Assembly (NCBI RefSeq): GCF_012972705.2
Contig: NZ_JABCSC020000001.1
Location: 682,001-746,000 of the forward strand
Direction of reading: 5' to 3'
Length of the DNA: 64,000 nucleotides
Source: Uliginosibacterium aquaticum
Lineage (GTDB): Bacteria > Pseudomonadota > Gammaproteobacteria > Burkholderiales > Rhodocyclaceae
The translations under genes and the position numbers were made by a program. Under the pieces are notes generated by a model. It worked only from the letters and a program-made list of their open reading frames with translations, was not told the DNA's origin and searched no databases. The stretch's first letter is position 1; each line of letters begins with the position of its first letter. Shown here one piece after another: positions 20,949-29,792 of the stretch.

Positions 20949-22083
20949 TTTATGCGGCTGAAGCCCTACTTATTTGGATCATCGGAGGGTTTGTAGGGCC
21001 GGCTTCAGCCGGCTGGGCCCAAGGTGATGCAGGGTTCATGCGGCTGAAGCCGCACCTACGGAACACGTCGGGCCCTTGTTCGCAACTCAAGTCACACCCA
21101 CGAAATCATCGGACTGGCATGGGTGAGGGTTTGCAGGGCTGGCTTCAGCCGGCGGGGCCCGAGGTGATGCAGGGTTCATGCGGCTGAAGCCGCACCTACG
21201 GAACGCGTCGGGCCCTTGTTCGCAGCTCAAGCCACACCCACGAAAGTCATCGGGCTGGCATGGGTGGAGGGTTTGTAGGGCCGGCTTCAGCCGGCGGGGC
21301 CCGGGGTGGCGTGGGTTCATGCGGCTGAAGCCGTACCTACGGAACACGTCGGGCCCTTGTTCGCAACTCAAGCCACACCCACGAAAGTCATCGGGCTGGC
21401 ATGGGTGAGGGTTTGTAGGGCCGGCTTCAGCCGGCTGGGCCCGGGGCGGTGCGGGGGTCATGCGGCTGAAGCCGCACCTACGGAACACGTCGGGCCCTTG
21501 TTCGCAGCGCAAGCCACACCCACGAAATCATCGGACTGGCATGGGTGAGGGTTTGTAGGGCCGGCGTCAGCCGGCTGGGCCCGGGGTGGCGTGGGTTCAT
21601 GCGGCTGAAGGCGCACCTACGGAACACGTCGGGCCCTTGTTCGCAGCTCAAGCCACACCCACGGAAATCATCGGACTGGCATGGGTGAGGGTTTTGTAGG
21701 GCCGGCTTCAGCCGGCGGGGCCCGGGTGGCGTGGGTTTATGCGGCTGAAGCCGCACCTACGGAACACGTCGGGCCCTTGTTCGCAGCTCAAGCCACACCC
21801 ACGAAAGTCATCGGGCTGGCATGGGTGAGGGTTTGTAGGGCCGGCTTCAGCCGGCGGGGCCCGGGGTGGTGCGGGGGTCATGCGGCTGAAGCCGCACCTA
21901 CGGAACACGTCGGGCCCTTGTTCGCAGCTCAAGCCACACCCACGAAAGTCATCGGGCTGGCATGGGTGAGGGTTTGTAGGGCCGGCTTCAGCCGGCTGGG
22001 CCCGGGGTGGCGTGGGTTCATGCGGCTAAAGCCGCACCTACGGAACGCGTCGGGCCCTGTTTCCGGCTCAAACCGCACCCACG
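20949..22083. repeat. REP/BIME array E (about 141-bp composite units), right of the RAYT gene
   Basis: Eight tandem units have forward REP heads at 20990, 21133 (GCAG variant), 21275, 21415, 21555, 21696, 21835 and 21976; spacing is 139-143 bp. Each unit contains a forward REP, an inverted REP about 45 bp later and a third, worn inverted REP (GCAGCTCAAGCC then ACACCCACG) whose stem no longer pairs well. Units are nearly identical, which suggests recent tandem growth. The long open frames across it on both strands only reflect the repeat and have no start or context of a gene. Confidence 0.95.
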
Positions 22084-22458
22084 CATACCATCAAGCATCG
22101 TTCTGCCCCGCTGCGGTGCGCCGCCTTCGATCTTCCATCGTCTGGCACTTCCCCCAAAGGGCATATCCCCCGAAAAATCAGCAGCTTCCATTAGCCCACC
22201 TTGAGCCGGGAATAACTTCGAAGCTGTGACATTTGCCGCATTCCTGAGTAAAAAATTCAGGCTCTTGGCGTCAACTGAGAACCACTTCTCACGCACCCGC
22301 AACATGCCCGCCGTAACATCCGCACAAACCCTGATAACAGCCATTTGCTGCGATTAAGGGGGCGAAGTTGCCGAGCGAGTGAGCACTCCTTGTGCGCATG
22401 TTTATTGCTCTGCACAAAGCACTACAGAACAGAAATCAGCAATGCCCGGGGAAACATC
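22084..22458. other. Intergenic region, no gene seen
   Basis: 375 bp between array E and a small exported protein gene. I see no convincing gene, REP copy or tRNA. Composition is more AT-rich than the arrays. It likely holds the promoter of the small gene at 22459. Confidence 0.5.
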
Positions 22459-22650
22459 ATGAATCTCTACATCCGTTGCGCAGTGGTTTGCCTCGCCAGC
22501 CTGGGGCTCATGCTTTCTTCTGGCCTCATGGCGAGCAAGCAGGATGCACCCAGCACGATTGCAAGCGCCGAGCCGCTTGCCACTGCTTCGGCTGCGCTGG
22601 GGAGCACGGCGCTGAGTGAACTGGTCGAATTCAAGGCGCGCAGCAACTAA
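22459..22650 (+). CDS. Small hypothetical exported or membrane protein
   Basis: A 63-residue frame with ATG 22459 preceded by GGGGA at good spacing. The N-terminus is MNLYIRC followed by a hydrophobic stretch (about residues 8-25, AVVCLASLGLMLSSGLMA) that could be a signal peptide with cleavage near MAS or a membrane anchor. The remaining ~38 residues are polar and Ala/Ser-rich, ending LSELVEFKARSN. I do not recognise the family. It stands alone between array E and manC, with a terminator-like hairpin just after it, so it may be its own transcription unit. Confidence 0.55.
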   Translation: MNLYIRCAVVCLASLGLMLSSGLMASKQDAPSTIASAEPLATASAALGSTALSELVEFKARSN

Positions 22651-22655
22651 GAGGT

Positions 22656-22691
22656 AAAGGCGCCGGGTGGCGGCATTTGGCCCGGCCTTTG
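22656..22691 (+). terminator. Possible terminator after the small gene
   Basis: AAAGGCGCCGGG can pair with CCCGGCCTTT across a 13-nt loop, with one mismatch or bulge and a short T run. The structure is plausible but not strong. Confidence 0.45.
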
Positions 22692-22786
22692 CATGGCTTT
22701 TAATCCATAGTCATCGCCCCTGAACTAAGCACTCTGGCTTCTGGCCGATAATCAGGCCCTCATCGTTTTCTCAGGAATTTCTAGCC

Positions 22787-24223
22787 ATGCTCCAGCCCGT
22801 CATTCTCTCTGGTGGTTCCGGCACCCGCCTGTGGCCAGCCTCCCGCGAAACCTACCCCAAACAGCTGCTGCCGCTGACGGGCCCGGAATCCCTGCTGCAG
22901 ATCACCGCGCGTCGCCTCGAAGGCTTTGCCGCCGAGATTGCCAAGCCGATCGTCGTCACCAACGAAGAGCACCGCTTCATCATCGCCGAGCAGATGCGCC
23001 AGATTGGCAAGGGCTCGGATCGCATTGTGCTCGAACCGGTGGGCCGCAACACCGCCCCCGCCATGCAGCTCGCCGCGCTGGTCGCCACCCAAGAAGGCGG
23101 AGACCCGATCCTGCTCGTGATGCCCGCCGACCAGATCGTCACCAACGGCCCCGCCTTCCTCGCTTCCATGGCAGAAGGCCTCAAGCAGGCCGAAGCCGGC
23201 GCACTCGTCACCTTCGGCATCGTTCCGGATCGCCCCGAAACCGGCTACGGCTACCTGCGCACCGGCGAAGTGATGCCCGCGGCCAGCAGCGCCCGCAAGC
23301 TCGCCGCCTTCGTCGAAAAGCCCGATGCCGCCCGTGCCGCCGAATACGTCGCCAGCGGCCAGTACCTCTGGAACGCCGGCATCTTCATGATGCGCGCCAG
23401 CGTCTGGCTCAAGGCCCTCGCCGCCCTCCAGCCCGACATGGCCACCGCCTGCCAGACTGCTGTTGATGGTGCCAAGCGCGACAGCGACTTCATCCGCGTC
23501 GACAAAACCGCCTTCACCGCCTGCCCGTCGAACTCCATCGACTACGCCGTCATGGAACAACTCGGCGCCCATCCCGAACTCGGTCAGCCCGTCGTCGTCC
23601 CCATGGACGCTGGCTGGAGCGACGTCGGCGCCTGGGACGCCCTCTGGAGCGTCAGCACCAAAGACGCCGAGGGCAACGCCACCCAGGGTGACGTGATGCT
23701 CGAAGACACCCACGACAGCCTCGTCTTCGCTCAGAGCCGCCTCGTTGCCACCGTCGGCATCAAAGACCTGATCGTCGTTGAGACCCCGGACGCCGTCATG
23801 GTCGCCGACAAATCCCGCGCTCAGGACGTCAAAGCCATCGTCAGCCGCATCAAGGCCGAGGGCAAAACCCTCGCTGCCAGCCACCGTAAGGTCTACCGCC
23901 CCTGGGGCTGGTACGACAGCATCGACATGGGCCCGCGCTTCCAGGTCAAGCGCATCGTCGTCAATCCCGGCGCTACGTTGAGCCTGCAGATGCACCACCA
24001 CCGCGCCGAACACTGGATCGTGGTGAGCGGCACAGCCGAAGTGGTGAATGGTGAGCAAACCCTGCTGCTCGGTGAAAACGAATCCACCTACATCCCGCTG
24101 GGCCATGTGCACCGCCTCGCCAACCCCGGCAAGCTGCCGCTGGAGATCATCGAAGTGCAGTCCGGCTCCTATCTGGGCGAAGACGACATCGTGCGCTTTG
24201 AAGACACCTATGGCCGAAGCTGA
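22787..24223 (+). CDS. manC: Mannose-1-phosphate guanylyltransferase / mannose-6-phosphate isomerase (bifunctional)
   Basis: The 478-residue protein has the nucleotidyltransferase signature GGSGTRLWP (about 9-17), the FVEKP motif (about 174-178) and a C-terminal cupin of the type II isomerase (about 365-478). The cupin has YRPWGWYDSID, the metal-binding LSLQMHHHRAEHW and the VHRLANPG segment. It converts fructose-6-P to mannose-6-P and mannose-1-P plus GTP to GDP-mannose. With the phosphomannomutase at 35.8 kb it completes GDP-mannose supply for the EPS and for Fcl. A terminator follows at 24246. Confidence 0.94.
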   Translation: MLQPVILSGGSGTRLWPASRETYPKQLLPLTGPESLLQITARRLEGFAAEIAKPIVVTNEEHRFIIAEQMRQIGKGSDRIVLEPVGRNTAPAMQLAALVATQEGGDPILLVMPADQIVTNGPAFLASMAEGLKQAEAGALVTFGIVPDRPETGYGYLRTGEVMPAASSARKLAAFVEKPDAARAAEYVASGQYLWNAGIFMMRASVWLKALAALQPDMATACQTAVDGAKRDSDFIRVDKTAFTACPSNSIDYAVMEQLGAHPELGQPVVVPMDAGWSDVGAWDALWSVSTKDAEGNATQGDVMLEDTHDSLVFAQSRLVATVGIKDLIVVETPDAVMVADKSRAQDVKAIVSRIKAEGKTLAASHRKVYRPWGWYDSIDMGPRFQVKRIVVNPGATLSLQMHHHRAEHWIVVSGTAEVVNGEQTLLLGENESTYIPLGHVHRLANPGKLPLEIIEVQSGSYLGEDDIVRFEDTYGRS

Positions 24224-24245
24224 CGCTGCCTCAGCTTGAATCAAG

Positions 24246-24275
24246 AGGGGGGCTTAGCCTCCCCTTTTCTTTTTT
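24246..24275 (+). terminator. Rho-independent terminator after manC
   Basis: AGGGG-GGC pairs with GCCTCCCCT with a one-base bulge and a 3-nt loop, followed by TTTTCTTTTTT. Confidence 0.75.
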
Positions 24276-24302
24276 GATCCTGTTCGGAATCAATTGCCGC
24301 GT

Positions 24303-25094
24303 ATGCAAATCCTTCATGACTGCCAAAAAAGCAAACCGGTATTCGGACTGAGGTTCGGTATGCAGACCCGCTCTGAGGTTGTAGCAGACGTTGTTTCCTG
24401 TCAGCTCGGCCAAGTTTTCGAGTGTCGCCTGCTAATTACTCCGAACGTCGACCATGTCATAACACTCCACGAAAATCCGGACTACAGGAGTGCTTGCGAG
24501 TACGCCTGGAAGCTGACCGTTGATGGTTTTCCTGTTGCCAAATTCCTGAAGCTCACAGGGGTTGATATCCCTGAGCGCGTTACAGGGGCAGATCTTTTTC
24601 CTGAGATCATGCAGGCGCTTTATCCACAAAAGCATCGCCCATGTTTTCTCGTTGCGACCGAACATACTCGCTCGCATCTTGAGGCCTGGCTTGAACAGCG
24701 CGGTTTTGAGCAGTCCTGTTTTATTGTAAAAGTACCTCCGTTTGGCTTCGAGCGGAATGAAGAGTTCTCGGATCAGCTCTTGGCTGATCTTGGCCGTGTT
24801 CGCGCTACCCATTTATTCATGGGGGTTGGTGCGCCTAAGTCTGAAATATGGTCATACCGGAATAGAGCAAGGCTAGCTAACGTCTGTGTTTTGTGTTTCG
24901 GCGCCGGGATTGAGTTTTTCAGTGGAAATCTCGTCCGGGCGCCTGAGTGGATGCAGAAATACGGCCTTGAATGGATCTGGCGCCTTTGCTCAGAGCCGCG
25001 TCGGCTGGCGAAACGGTATCTGGTTAATTCCTGGAAGTTCTTTTATTACGCGGCCAGGGAATTTGTCAGGCAAAAGAAGGGCGTTCCGGAATGA
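24303..25094 (+). CDS. WecG/TagA/CpsF-family glycosyltransferase (GT26)
   Basis: The 263-residue protein matches the GT26 family. LLITPNVDHVITL (about 41-53), DGFPVAKFLKLTG (about 74-86) and ERVTGADLFPEI are the conserved N-half motifs. FMGVGAPKSEIW (about 175-186) and FGAGIEFFSGNLVRAPEWMQKYGLEWIWRL are the C-half motifs. These membrane-associated enzymes add ManNAc(A) or a similar sugar to a lipid-linked acceptor. ATG 24303 is chosen over TTG 24294. The stop overlaps the next start (ATGA), so it leads a four-gene glycosyltransferase run. Confidence 0.88.
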   Translation: MQILHDCQKSKPVFGLRFGMQTRSEVVADVVSCQLGQVFECRLLITPNVDHVITLHENPDYRSACEYAWKLTVDGFPVAKFLKLTGVDIPERVTGADLFPEIMQALYPQKHRPCFLVATEHTRSHLEAWLEQRGFEQSCFIVKVPPFGFERNEEFSDQLLADLGRVRATHLFMGVGAPKSEIWSYRNRARLANVCVLCFGAGIEFFSGNLVRAPEWMQKYGLEWIWRLCSEPRRLAKRYLVNSWKFFYYAAREFVRQKKGVPE

Positions 25095-26173
25095 GCAAAA
25101 ACCAGTCGAACGCTTCTCCGTCAGCCCTGGTTGATTACTCGCACATGGGGCGAAAGATCACCGGCATCGAGCGTATATCTGCAGATCTCTTTTCCCCAGA
25201 TGCCTTGGCAGAATTTGACGTTCTTCATACGTCGCACGCCTCAGCGCTGGGGATGATTCGCGCACAGTGGCTTGAAATTCCGTGGCTGGCATCCCGCAAT
25301 CCGGATGCAAAACTCCTTTTTCCGGGGTTTCCTCCCAGCATTGCAGCAAGCATGCTGTTCGGAAAACGAGTCATTCCCTATATCCACGATCTGTTTCTGC
25401 TTGAGAGGCTGGATGAGCTGAACATCCGTGCGCGCCTCTACATGCGTCCGTCCTTCATTTACGCAATCCGGCACCTGCGCAATTTTTTCGTGAACTCGAA
25501 AACCACGGAAGCCAATCTGCGCAAGGAGTGCAGGGCAGACGCAAACATCATGACCCTTCGGCCGCGCGCCGAGAATGTCTTTGGTTTTGAAGAAATCGAG
25601 CGTCACATGCCTGCGGACAATGCTCCGCTCAGGTTTGTCATGCTTGGCACGCTTGAGCCGCGCAAGAACTACGAATATGCGGCCGAGCTTACCGGCGCCT
25701 TGGCGCTCAAGATCAAGCGGTCTGTTGAATTGCATATTTCGGGTCGTGAGGGCTGGGGGAATATCGCAGACAAGCTCGTAAGCTTCCCGCACGTCCACTA
25801 CCACGGCTACCTCTCGGTTTCCGCTCTGCGCGACCTGGTTGGGCAGAGCCATGCATTCTTGTGCACTTCCCTTGATGAAGGGCTGGGGCTTCCTTTGCTT
25901 GAAGTGCTCTACAGTGGCATCCCGATGGTTGTTTCAGATATTCCGGTGTTCCGGGAAGTCGCCAGTCTGGCATCAAGCACATTCATCCCGAACACCTCGC
26001 TGGAGCAAGCGTGCGCGAAGCTTGCCGAAGTGCTGGAGGCTCCCGGGTTTTTCAATGGCAGTCTTGCCCGGGCAAAGCACGCCACGCAAAACTGGAACCA
26101 GCTTGCTGATGCAGACATGGAGGCCTTCCGTGCCTTCATGCGCCGGCCATTGGCCTTGAACGGTGGCGCCTGA
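25091..26173 (+). CDS. Glycosyltransferase family 4 protein
   Basis: The 360-residue protein has a GT-B layout. The N-half has ALVDYSHMGRKITGIERI, typical of some GT4 enzymes, and the C-half has LGTLEPRKNYE (about 188-198), LCTSLDEGLGLPLLEVLYSG (about 256-275) with the E-x7-E nucleotide-sugar motif, and VVSDIPVFREV. It adds one sugar to the lipid-linked EPS unit; donor and linkage cannot be read. Start and stop both overlap neighbouring genes, showing tight coupling. Confidence 0.88.
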   Translation: MSKNQSNASPSALVDYSHMGRKITGIERISADLFSPDALAEFDVLHTSHASALGMIRAQWLEIPWLASRNPDAKLLFPGFPPSIAASMLFGKRVIPYIHDLFLLERLDELNIRARLYMRPSFIYAIRHLRNFFVNSKTTEANLRKECRADANIMTLRPRAENVFGFEEIERHMPADNAPLRFVMLGTLEPRKNYEYAAELTGALALKIKRSVELHISGREGWGNIADKLVSFPHVHYHGYLSVSALRDLVGQSHAFLCTSLDEGLGLPLLEVLYSGIPMVVSDIPVFREVASLASSTFIPNTSLEQACAKLAEVLEAPGFFNGSLARAKHATQNWNQLADADMEAFRAFMRRPLALNGGA

Positions 26174-27279
26174 TGAAGCCCACGCTATTGGTCAATCATC
26201 TGCTCGAGCCGGGCAACCGGATATCCGGCATCAGCAACTACCTGTTCTCCCTGCTCAAGGCCATGATTCGGGAGGATCGTTTCCATATTGTTCTGTTGAC
26301 CTGCTGGCAGCGCGAGCAGCTGCCAGCCGAAATACGGAACTCGACCATTGTCGTTGAAGAGCATCCCTTCATTGCCTCGCAGCCCTTGAACATCCTGCGT
26401 CAGAACGTGCTGCTGCATGGTCGGGTTCGCCGCTACCGTGCAGACCTGGTATTCAACTCCAACCCCGTTGGTGGCGTGCTCACTACCGCGCCGAAAATTT
26501 TCGTCGCGCACGATCTCTACTTCGACGTCTCCCCCGCCTCCTACAAATGGCACCACCGCCTCTGGTGGAATTTGTTTTTCCCGCTCGCGGGCCGAAGCAG
26601 CGCTGCCGTCCTTTGTGTCTCGGCCAATACGCAGCGCGATGTGCAGCGTTTCCACCCATCCTTTGCGGGCAAGACGCGCGTCGTGCTTGAAGCGCCGTGT
26701 CTTGAAGTCAGCACTACGGCTTTCCGCGCACCCGACCGCTACGGGCTCTTTGTTGCCAACGTATCTCCCAACAAGGGTGCACACACCCTTGTTGAAGCAA
26801 TGACGCTGCTTGCGCGCGAGGGGTGCCCGCTGCCGGTCCATCATGTCGGCAGCGATGACCAGGGCCGGTTTCCTGCCTACGCAGCGAAGATTGAAGGTGG
26901 AGGCGTGTTTCCGGAGTCGCTTGGCTACGTGTCAGCGCCCCGTCTGAGCGAGCTATATGCCTCTGCGCGCTACCTTGCCTTCCCATCGCACTATGAAGGT
27001 TTCGGCCTGCCGGTGCTTGAAGCCCAGTGCCACGGGCTTCCCGTCATCGCCAGCGACATTCCCGTGCTGCGCGAAGTAGCGGGCGAGGGGGCGCTCTACT
27101 TCCCGGTGGGAGACGCCAATGCGCTCGCACATTGCATGAAAACCCTGCATGACGACGACGCGCTCTTTGCCGACCTCTCCCGGAAAGCACGAGTCAATGC
27201 CTCCCGCTTCAGCTGGCAGAAAGCCGCAAGCGAAACCGGCGAGCTGATTGCCAGCTGCATCAAGCCCCGGGCAGCCTGA
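26173..27279 (+). CDS. Glycosyltransferase family 4 protein
   Basis: The 368-residue GT-B enzyme has RISGISNYLFSLLKAM near the N-terminus. Its C-half has VANVSPNKGAHTLVEAM (about 193-209), FPSHYEGFGLPVLEAQCHGLPVI (about 272-294) with the E-x7-E motif, and SDIPVLREVAGEGALYF. It transfers one sugar in the EPS repeat unit; the donor is unknown. The ATG overlaps the upstream TGA (TGATG). Its relation to the preceding gene (same C-half motifs) suggests an old duplication. Confidence 0.88.
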   Translation: MKPTLLVNHLLEPGNRISGISNYLFSLLKAMIREDRFHIVLLTCWQREQLPAEIRNSTIVVEEHPFIASQPLNILRQNVLLHGRVRRYRADLVFNSNPVGGVLTTAPKIFVAHDLYFDVSPASYKWHHRLWWNLFFPLAGRSSAAVLCVSANTQRDVQRFHPSFAGKTRVVLEAPCLEVSTTAFRAPDRYGLFVANVSPNKGAHTLVEAMTLLAREGCPLPVHHVGSDDQGRFPAYAAKIEGGGVFPESLGYVSAPRLSELYASARYLAFPSHYEGFGLPVLEAQCHGLPVIASDIPVLREVAGEGALYFPVGDANALAHCMKTLHDDDALFADLSRKARVNASRFSWQKAASETGELIASCIKPRAA

Positions 27280-27302
27280 ACACCGTATCTGAGAATCAGA
27301 GC

Positions 27303-28517
27303 ATGAACACCTCAACGAATTTTCGCAGCACCCTGATCGCCCTCCATGCGCTGGACCCCTTCGGCAGCAAGGTTGGCGGAATCGAAACACATGTCCGCCA
27401 GGTCATTCGCTATCGCCCCGCTGACCTGCGCGTCATTCTGATCGGCGTGGACGACAGCGGGCAGCGCAAGCTCGGCGAACTCGTCGAAATCCAGGACGAA
27501 GCCGGCAGCTACTGGTTCATGCCCATCATGCACTGCCACACGGTAGCGGTGAACAGCGCCGCCAAGCGCCTGCTGCAATCCGTCACCCTGAACTTCTTCA
27601 AGAACGTGCTTCGCTACCTGCCTCGCATCCGCGCGCTTGCCAGAGAGATGCCTGCCACGCTTGATATCCAGCGCTACGAATACTCATGGCTGTGCCAGCT
27701 GATCGGCGTGCCCTACGTACTCACCACACACGGCGACATGCGGCCCGATCAGCCCATGGATTCGCTACTGTCGAAATACCCTTACCTCCATCGCTTCAAC
27801 GAAGGCCACGCCGTTCGGCACGCCGCGCACGTCTATTCGGTAAACAAGGAGCAGACCGAGCGGATCCGCAAGGAAATCAAGGGCGCTGCAGGCAAAACCG
27901 AATTCATGACCGTCAGCGTCGACGACCGGCTCTTCCAGCCAACGCCCTATCTCCAGCTTGATGGGCCAGTGCAGATCGCATTCGTCGGAAGGCTGGACCA
28001 CTTCAAGCGGCCCGGCATGATGTTCGACGTGATCCGGCGCGTGGACGAACTGGCGCCGGCCGGCGCGCGCTTCCACTACGTGGGCGCGGCTGACCCCACC
28101 GATTTTCCCGAGTTCGCCGCCATCGCCGGCATCACCACGCGGCATGGCTTCAAGAACTCCGCCCAGATTGCCGAGCTCTGGCGAGGCTGGCATCTGGGGC
28201 TGGTGACCTCCACCTTCGAAGGCATGCCGGTCTATGTGCTCGAAGCGCTGTGTTCAGGCCGCCCGGTGTGCTCCATCCATCTGCCGCAGATGCATCTCGT
28301 GATCAGGGACGACGTCAGTGGCACCGTGCTGCCGGGCAACAACGACAGTGCCGAGCTTGCGCAGGCCCTGGCGAACGAGTTGCTTCGCTACTGGAGCCGG
28401 ATTCGTACCGGGGAGCTTGAGCCTCAGGCTGTGAGCGAACGTGTGGTGCCCTACAAGGCCAGCCGTCAGATGGGTGTTCTGTATGCTCGCCATGCTTCTC
28501 TCGTTCGATCTGCCTGA
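27303..28517 (+). CDS. Glycosyltransferase family 4-like protein
   Basis: The 404-residue GT-B enzyme has FGSKVGGIETHVRQVI, the glycine-rich acceptor-side loop, at about 19-34. QIAFVGRLDHFKRPGMM (about 224-240) follows, then VTSTFEGMPVYVLEALCSGRPV (about 301-322), where the EGMPxxxLEA form replaces the more common EGFGLPxLEA. It is a likely EPS glycosyltransferase with unknown sugar. It is 23 bp after the previous gene. After its stop the base composition turns abruptly AT-rich. Confidence 0.86.
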   Translation: MNTSTNFRSTLIALHALDPFGSKVGGIETHVRQVIRYRPADLRVILIGVDDSGQRKLGELVEIQDEAGSYWFMPIMHCHTVAVNSAAKRLLQSVTLNFFKNVLRYLPRIRALAREMPATLDIQRYEYSWLCQLIGVPYVLTTHGDMRPDQPMDSLLSKYPYLHRFNEGHAVRHAAHVYSVNKEQTERIRKEIKGAAGKTEFMTVSVDDRLFQPTPYLQLDGPVQIAFVGRLDHFKRPGMMFDVIRRVDELAPAGARFHYVGAADPTDFPEFAAIAGITTRHGFKNSAQIAELWRGWHLGLVTSTFEGMPVYVLEALCSGRPVCSIHLPQMHLVIRDDVSGTVLPGNNDSAELAQALANELLRYWSRIRTGELEPQAVSERVVPYKASRQMGVLYARHASLVRSA

Positions 28518-28575
28518 ATATTTTGTTTTTCTCGAGATCTTTTGTTTTTGTTAACCGAGGTCCCGCGGGGAAAAA

Positions 28576-29670
28576 GTGGAAAAAAATTTGGATGTTTCTG
28601 GAAATAAATTTATCGGATTGGAGGTTGTTCGTTTTTTATGCGCGCTATCTGTCCTAGTTTGGCATTTCCAGCATTTTTTTGAGCTTCCTGGAGCTTCGGC
28701 GTTTGCTGTTGGTGAGCAGCCCCTGAATTCTGTTTTTCACTACTTTTATACAAGCGGGCATCAAGCTGTTCGTTATTTCTGGGCACTGAGTGGATTTGTT
28801 TTCTTTTGGAAATACTCTGAAGATATCGGTGCGAGGCGTGTTGGGGCGTGGCGGTTTTTTGTGTTGAGGTTTTCTAGACTCTATCCTCTGCATTTTGCAA
28901 CTTTGTTGTTGGTTTTACTTCTTCAGGCTTTTTATTTTCACTATAACTCTGGCTATTTTGTATATCAAAACAATGATTTGAAGCATTTTTTATTGCAATT
29001 GTTTATGGCTAGTAATTGGGCTTTTAATCCAGGGCTGAGTTTTAATGGGTCTATTTGGTCTGTGTCTGTTGAAGTGTTTGTGTATTTCGTGTTTTATTTT
29101 GTTAGTCTGTTTGTCGGGAGGTCTTTTAGGGTTGTTTTTGCATTAATTTTGTTGTCTGTTGTGGCTAGGGCGTTGGGGGTTATAAATCCTGTTGTTGAAT
29201 GTTTTTCTTTTTTTTATGTTGGTGGGCTTGCGGTGCTTTTTTTAAGTGGTGATCAATGGAGGTGGTTAAAAGGATTGCCAAATACAGTTCATGTGCTTTT
29301 GGCGCTGGCGAGCGTTGCATATGTTGCTAATCAGCGTGATGTTGGTAGTGGTTATTATGGTGTTATGGTCTCTTGCTTCTTTGTTCTTGTTTCATTTTCA
29401 GAAGGCTGGTGGATTCATAGGGGGGTTCATAAGGTTTTTGAGTTTCTTGGGAATTTAACTTATTCGAGCTACCTGATCCACTTCCCTTTTCAGCTTCTTA
29501 TTGTTATTGTTTGTGATTATTTTTTTTGTGGTGTTTGGAAGGTGTGGAGTGGGTTGGTTTTTTTTGTTTATATATTTGGCGTTTTTTGTTTATCTGTTCC
29601 GGTTTACTATTTGTTTGAGAAGCCTGTGCAGGGGTTTTTGAGAAGCCATCTGATGGAGAGGGAAGGTTAA
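28576..29670 (+). CDS. Acyltransferase-3 family membrane protein
   Basis: The 364-residue protein has about ten membrane helices and the acyltransferase-3 start: GLEVVRFLCALSVLVWHFQHFF (Arg19, His30 or 33), then RYFWALSGFVFFW and RFSRLYPLH. Family members O-acetylate or acylate surface sugars at the inner membrane. The GTG start at 28576 follows GGGG. Codon use is extremely T-rich (many TTT and GTT codons), very unlike the flanking glycosyltransferase genes, so recent transfer is likely. The AT-rich flanks extend from about 28510 to 29790. Confidence 0.88.
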   Translation: MEKNLDVSGNKFIGLEVVRFLCALSVLVWHFQHFFELPGASAFAVGEQPLNSVFHYFYTSGHQAVRYFWALSGFVFFWKYSEDIGARRVGAWRFFVLRFSRLYPLHFATLLLVLLLQAFYFHYNSGYFVYQNNDLKHFLLQLFMASNWAFNPGLSFNGSIWSVSVEVFVYFVFYFVSLFVGRSFRVVFALILLSVVARALGVINPVVECFSFFYVGGLAVLFLSGDQWRWLKGLPNTVHVLLALASVAYVANQRDVGSGYYGVMVSCFFVLVSFSEGWWIHRGVHKVFEFLGNLTYSSYLIHFPFQLLIVIVCDYFFCGVWKVWSGLVFFVYIFGVFCLSVPVYYLFEKPVQGFLRSHLMEREG

Positions 29671-29792
29671 AATTTTGTTTGATATTTTTGCGAGTTAATT
29701 TTTCTCCTCCGGTTGATTTTTGTCCGGGCTTCGAAATTTTTGTTTAAATTTTTAGGGGTTTGTTTTTGTAATTTTTGTATGGTTACTCGTAA

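Noticed and set aside
20949-22083. Long open frames through the repeat arrays, with repeated MRLKPHLRN-type peptides
   Set aside because: They come from the REP unit, occur on several frames and both strands, and lack start signals and gene context.
22145-22165. A sigma54 promoter (TGGCAC)
   Set aside because: The -12 TTGC element is missing at the right spacing.
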